NCBI GenBank assembly: GCA_017578085.1
Contig: PKQR01000134.1
Coordinates: forward strand, 1 to 5,861
Source of the DNA: Bacillota bacterium
GTDB taxonomy: Bacteria; Bacillota; Limnochordia; Limnochordales; ZCTH02-B6
Reading direction: 5' to 3'
Length of the DNA: 5,861 nucleotides
The translations under genes were made by a program, and so were the position numbers. Positions within the stretch are counted from its first letter, which is position 1. Each line of letters opens with the position of its first letter. The notes beneath the pieces were generated by a model. It saw only the letters and a program-made list of their open reading frames with translations, made no database searches and was not told the DNA's origin. Positions 4,916-5,861 of the stretch are shown one piece after another.

Positions 4916-5861
4916 GTGAGCGCGAGTTTCATTATCAACCGCCTGCTGCAGCTCATCCCGGTCATGTTCGGCGTCACCGTGATCGTGTTTGGCCTCATGT
5001 ACCTGACGCCGGGAGACCCGGTGGAGGTCATTTTTGCCGGTGAATCCGGTGCGACCGAGGAAGACCTGGAGCGGTACCGGCGGGAGCTGGGTCTGGACCA
5101 GCCGTTTCCCGTGCAATACTTGCGGTTTGTGCGCGGCCTCCTGCGGGGAGACCTGGGCATGTCGCTGGTCCAGCGGCAGCCCGTGCGGGACTTGCTGCTG
5201 TCGCGCCTGCCGGCGACCATCGAGTTGAGCGCGGCCGCGATCCTGGTGTCGCTGCTCATCGCGATCCCGGTGGGGGTCATCGCGGCCGTGCGCCGCTACT
5301 CCACCCTGGACAAGCTGGGCACGCTCGGGGCGCTGCTGGGGGTTTCCATGCCCGACTTCTGGCTGGGCCTCGTGCTGATGCTGCTGTTTGGCGTCAAGTT
5401 GGGCTTGTTGCCCATTTCCGGCCGCATCCCGTGGGGGATGGAGCCCGAGCACATCACAGGGCTGTACGTGCTGGATGCGCTGTTGACAGGCGATTGGCCC
5501 TCTCTGCAGGCCGCTTTGCGGCACCTCGTCCTGCCGGCCGTCACCCTGGGCACCTCCATGGCGGCGCTGACCATGCGGGTGACGCGCTCGAGCATGCTCG
5601 AGGTCGTGCACCAGGACTACATCACCTTTGCCCGGGCCAAGGGCTTGTCCGGAACGCAAGTGGTGGTGCGCCACGGCCTGCGCAACGCGCTGATCCCGAC
5701 CGTGACCGTTGTGACCCTTAACGCCGGGGTGCTCCTGGGCGGCAACATGATCGTGGAGACGGTGTTTGCCTGGCCGGGGTTCGGACGCCTGGTGGTGGAG
5801 TCCATCTACAACCGGGATTACACGGTGGTGCAGGCTGCGGTGCTGGTCTACGCGGTCACGT
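4916..5861 (+). CDS. ABC transporter permease, DppB/OppB type, 3' end outside window
   Basis: This is the first membrane subunit of a peptide/nickel-class ABC importer. From GTG at 4916 the frame stays open for 315 codons to the window edge, so about 20-30 C-terminal residues should be missing. The N-terminus has the family opening helix with Arg9 (FIINRLLQLIPVMFGVTVIV, residues 5-24), followed by the TPGDP motif (31-35) and the external ELGLDQPFPVQYLRF segment (57-71). RGDLGMS (77-83) and LPATIELS (98-105) are typical of DppB proteins. Membrane segments lie near 8-30, 101-124, 137-160, 203-222, 259-282 and 304 onward. The ATPase-docking EAA loop is at 234-261 (DYITFARAKGLSG then RHGLRNALIP). 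ETVFAWPGFGRLVVESIYNRDY (281-302) is the closing signature. It is co-transcribed with the binding protein upstream. A DppC-type permease and one or two ATPase genes are expected next. The long frame on the opposite strand here (5674-3680) is not a gene. Confidence 0.95.
   Translation, partial: MSASFIINRLLQLIPVMFGVTVIVFGLMYLTPGDPVEVIFAGESGATEEDLERYRRELGLDQPFPVQYLRFVRGLLRGDLGMSLVQRQPVRDLLLSRLPATIELSAAAILVSLLIAIPVGVIAAVRRYSTLDKLGTLGALLGVSMPDFWLGLVLMLLFGVKLGLLPISGRIPWGMEPEHITGLYVLDALLTGDWPSLQAALRHLVLPAVTLGTSMAALTMRVTRSSMLEVVHQDYITFARAKGLSGTQVVVRHGLRNALIPTVTVVTLNAGVLLGGNMIVETVFAWPGFGRLVVESIYNRDYTVVQAAVLVYAVT

Noticed and set aside
3680..5674. A 664-codon open frame on the minus strand, the longest in the window
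   Set aside because: It lies opposite the C-terminal part of the binding protein and most of the permease, both of which have unmistakable family motifs. Its product is rich in His, Arg, Gln and Gly with no recognisable domain. It is the usual antisense by-product of high-GC codon use.
1..5861. Search by eye for CRISPR repeats, tRNA or rRNA genes, insertion-sequence ends, and toxin or defence genes
   Set aside because: No direct repeat arrays, cloverleaf-like segments, transposase motifs or defence-type domains were seen. Nearly all bases are covered by recognisable genes and short gaps.

Overview
The window is high-GC bacterial DNA (by eye about two thirds G+C) and densely coding. The organism is most likely a high-GC, possibly thermophilic, member of the Bacillota or a close neighbour (Symbiobacterium, Thermaerobacter or Limnochorda type). 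The reasons are strong AGGAGG-type ribosome binding sites, frequent GTG and TTG starts, a short single-domain SppA of the Gram-positive type, and a UPF0173 metal hydrolase. This placement is inference and no marker gene fixes it.

Layout from left to right: (1) the 3' part of a UPF0173 metallo-beta-lactamase-fold hydrolase on the + strand, closed by a clear intrinsic terminator (416-449). (2) A complete nitrilase-superfamily (carbon-nitrogen hydrolase) gene on the + strand (503-1510), with an intact Glu-Lys-Cys triad and an enlarged N-terminal half. (3) A two-gene minus-strand unit, sppA (3094-2138) followed 28 bases later by a Yip1-like five-helix membrane protein (2109-1507). Both appear to start with TTG. 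The Yip1-like gene meets the nitrilase gene tail to tail, and the two stop codons share one CTAG palindrome. (4) A 201-base divergent control region (3095-3295), the only AT-leaning stretch in the window. (5) The start of a + strand ABC importer operon of the peptide/nickel (Dpp/Opp) class: a complete family 5 solute-binding protein (3296-4810), a 105-base gap with a 12-bp GC hairpin, and a DppB-type permease that runs off the right edge (4916 to beyond 5861).

Functionally, the right half is an uptake system for oligopeptides or a similar small substrate. The second permease and the ATPases are expected just beyond the window. The centre is a membrane quality-control pair: SppA, which degrades cleaved signal peptides, and an integral membrane partner of unknown role. 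The left half holds two housekeeping-type hydrolases of unknown substrate. I found no tRNA, rRNA, CRISPR array, insertion sequence, phage gene or defence system. Nothing here makes a strong case for an undescribed system. The points most worth following are the sppA/Yip1-like pairing, the hairpin between binding protein and permease, the unusual nitrilase, and the divergent control region with its unattached Shine-Dalgarno sequence.
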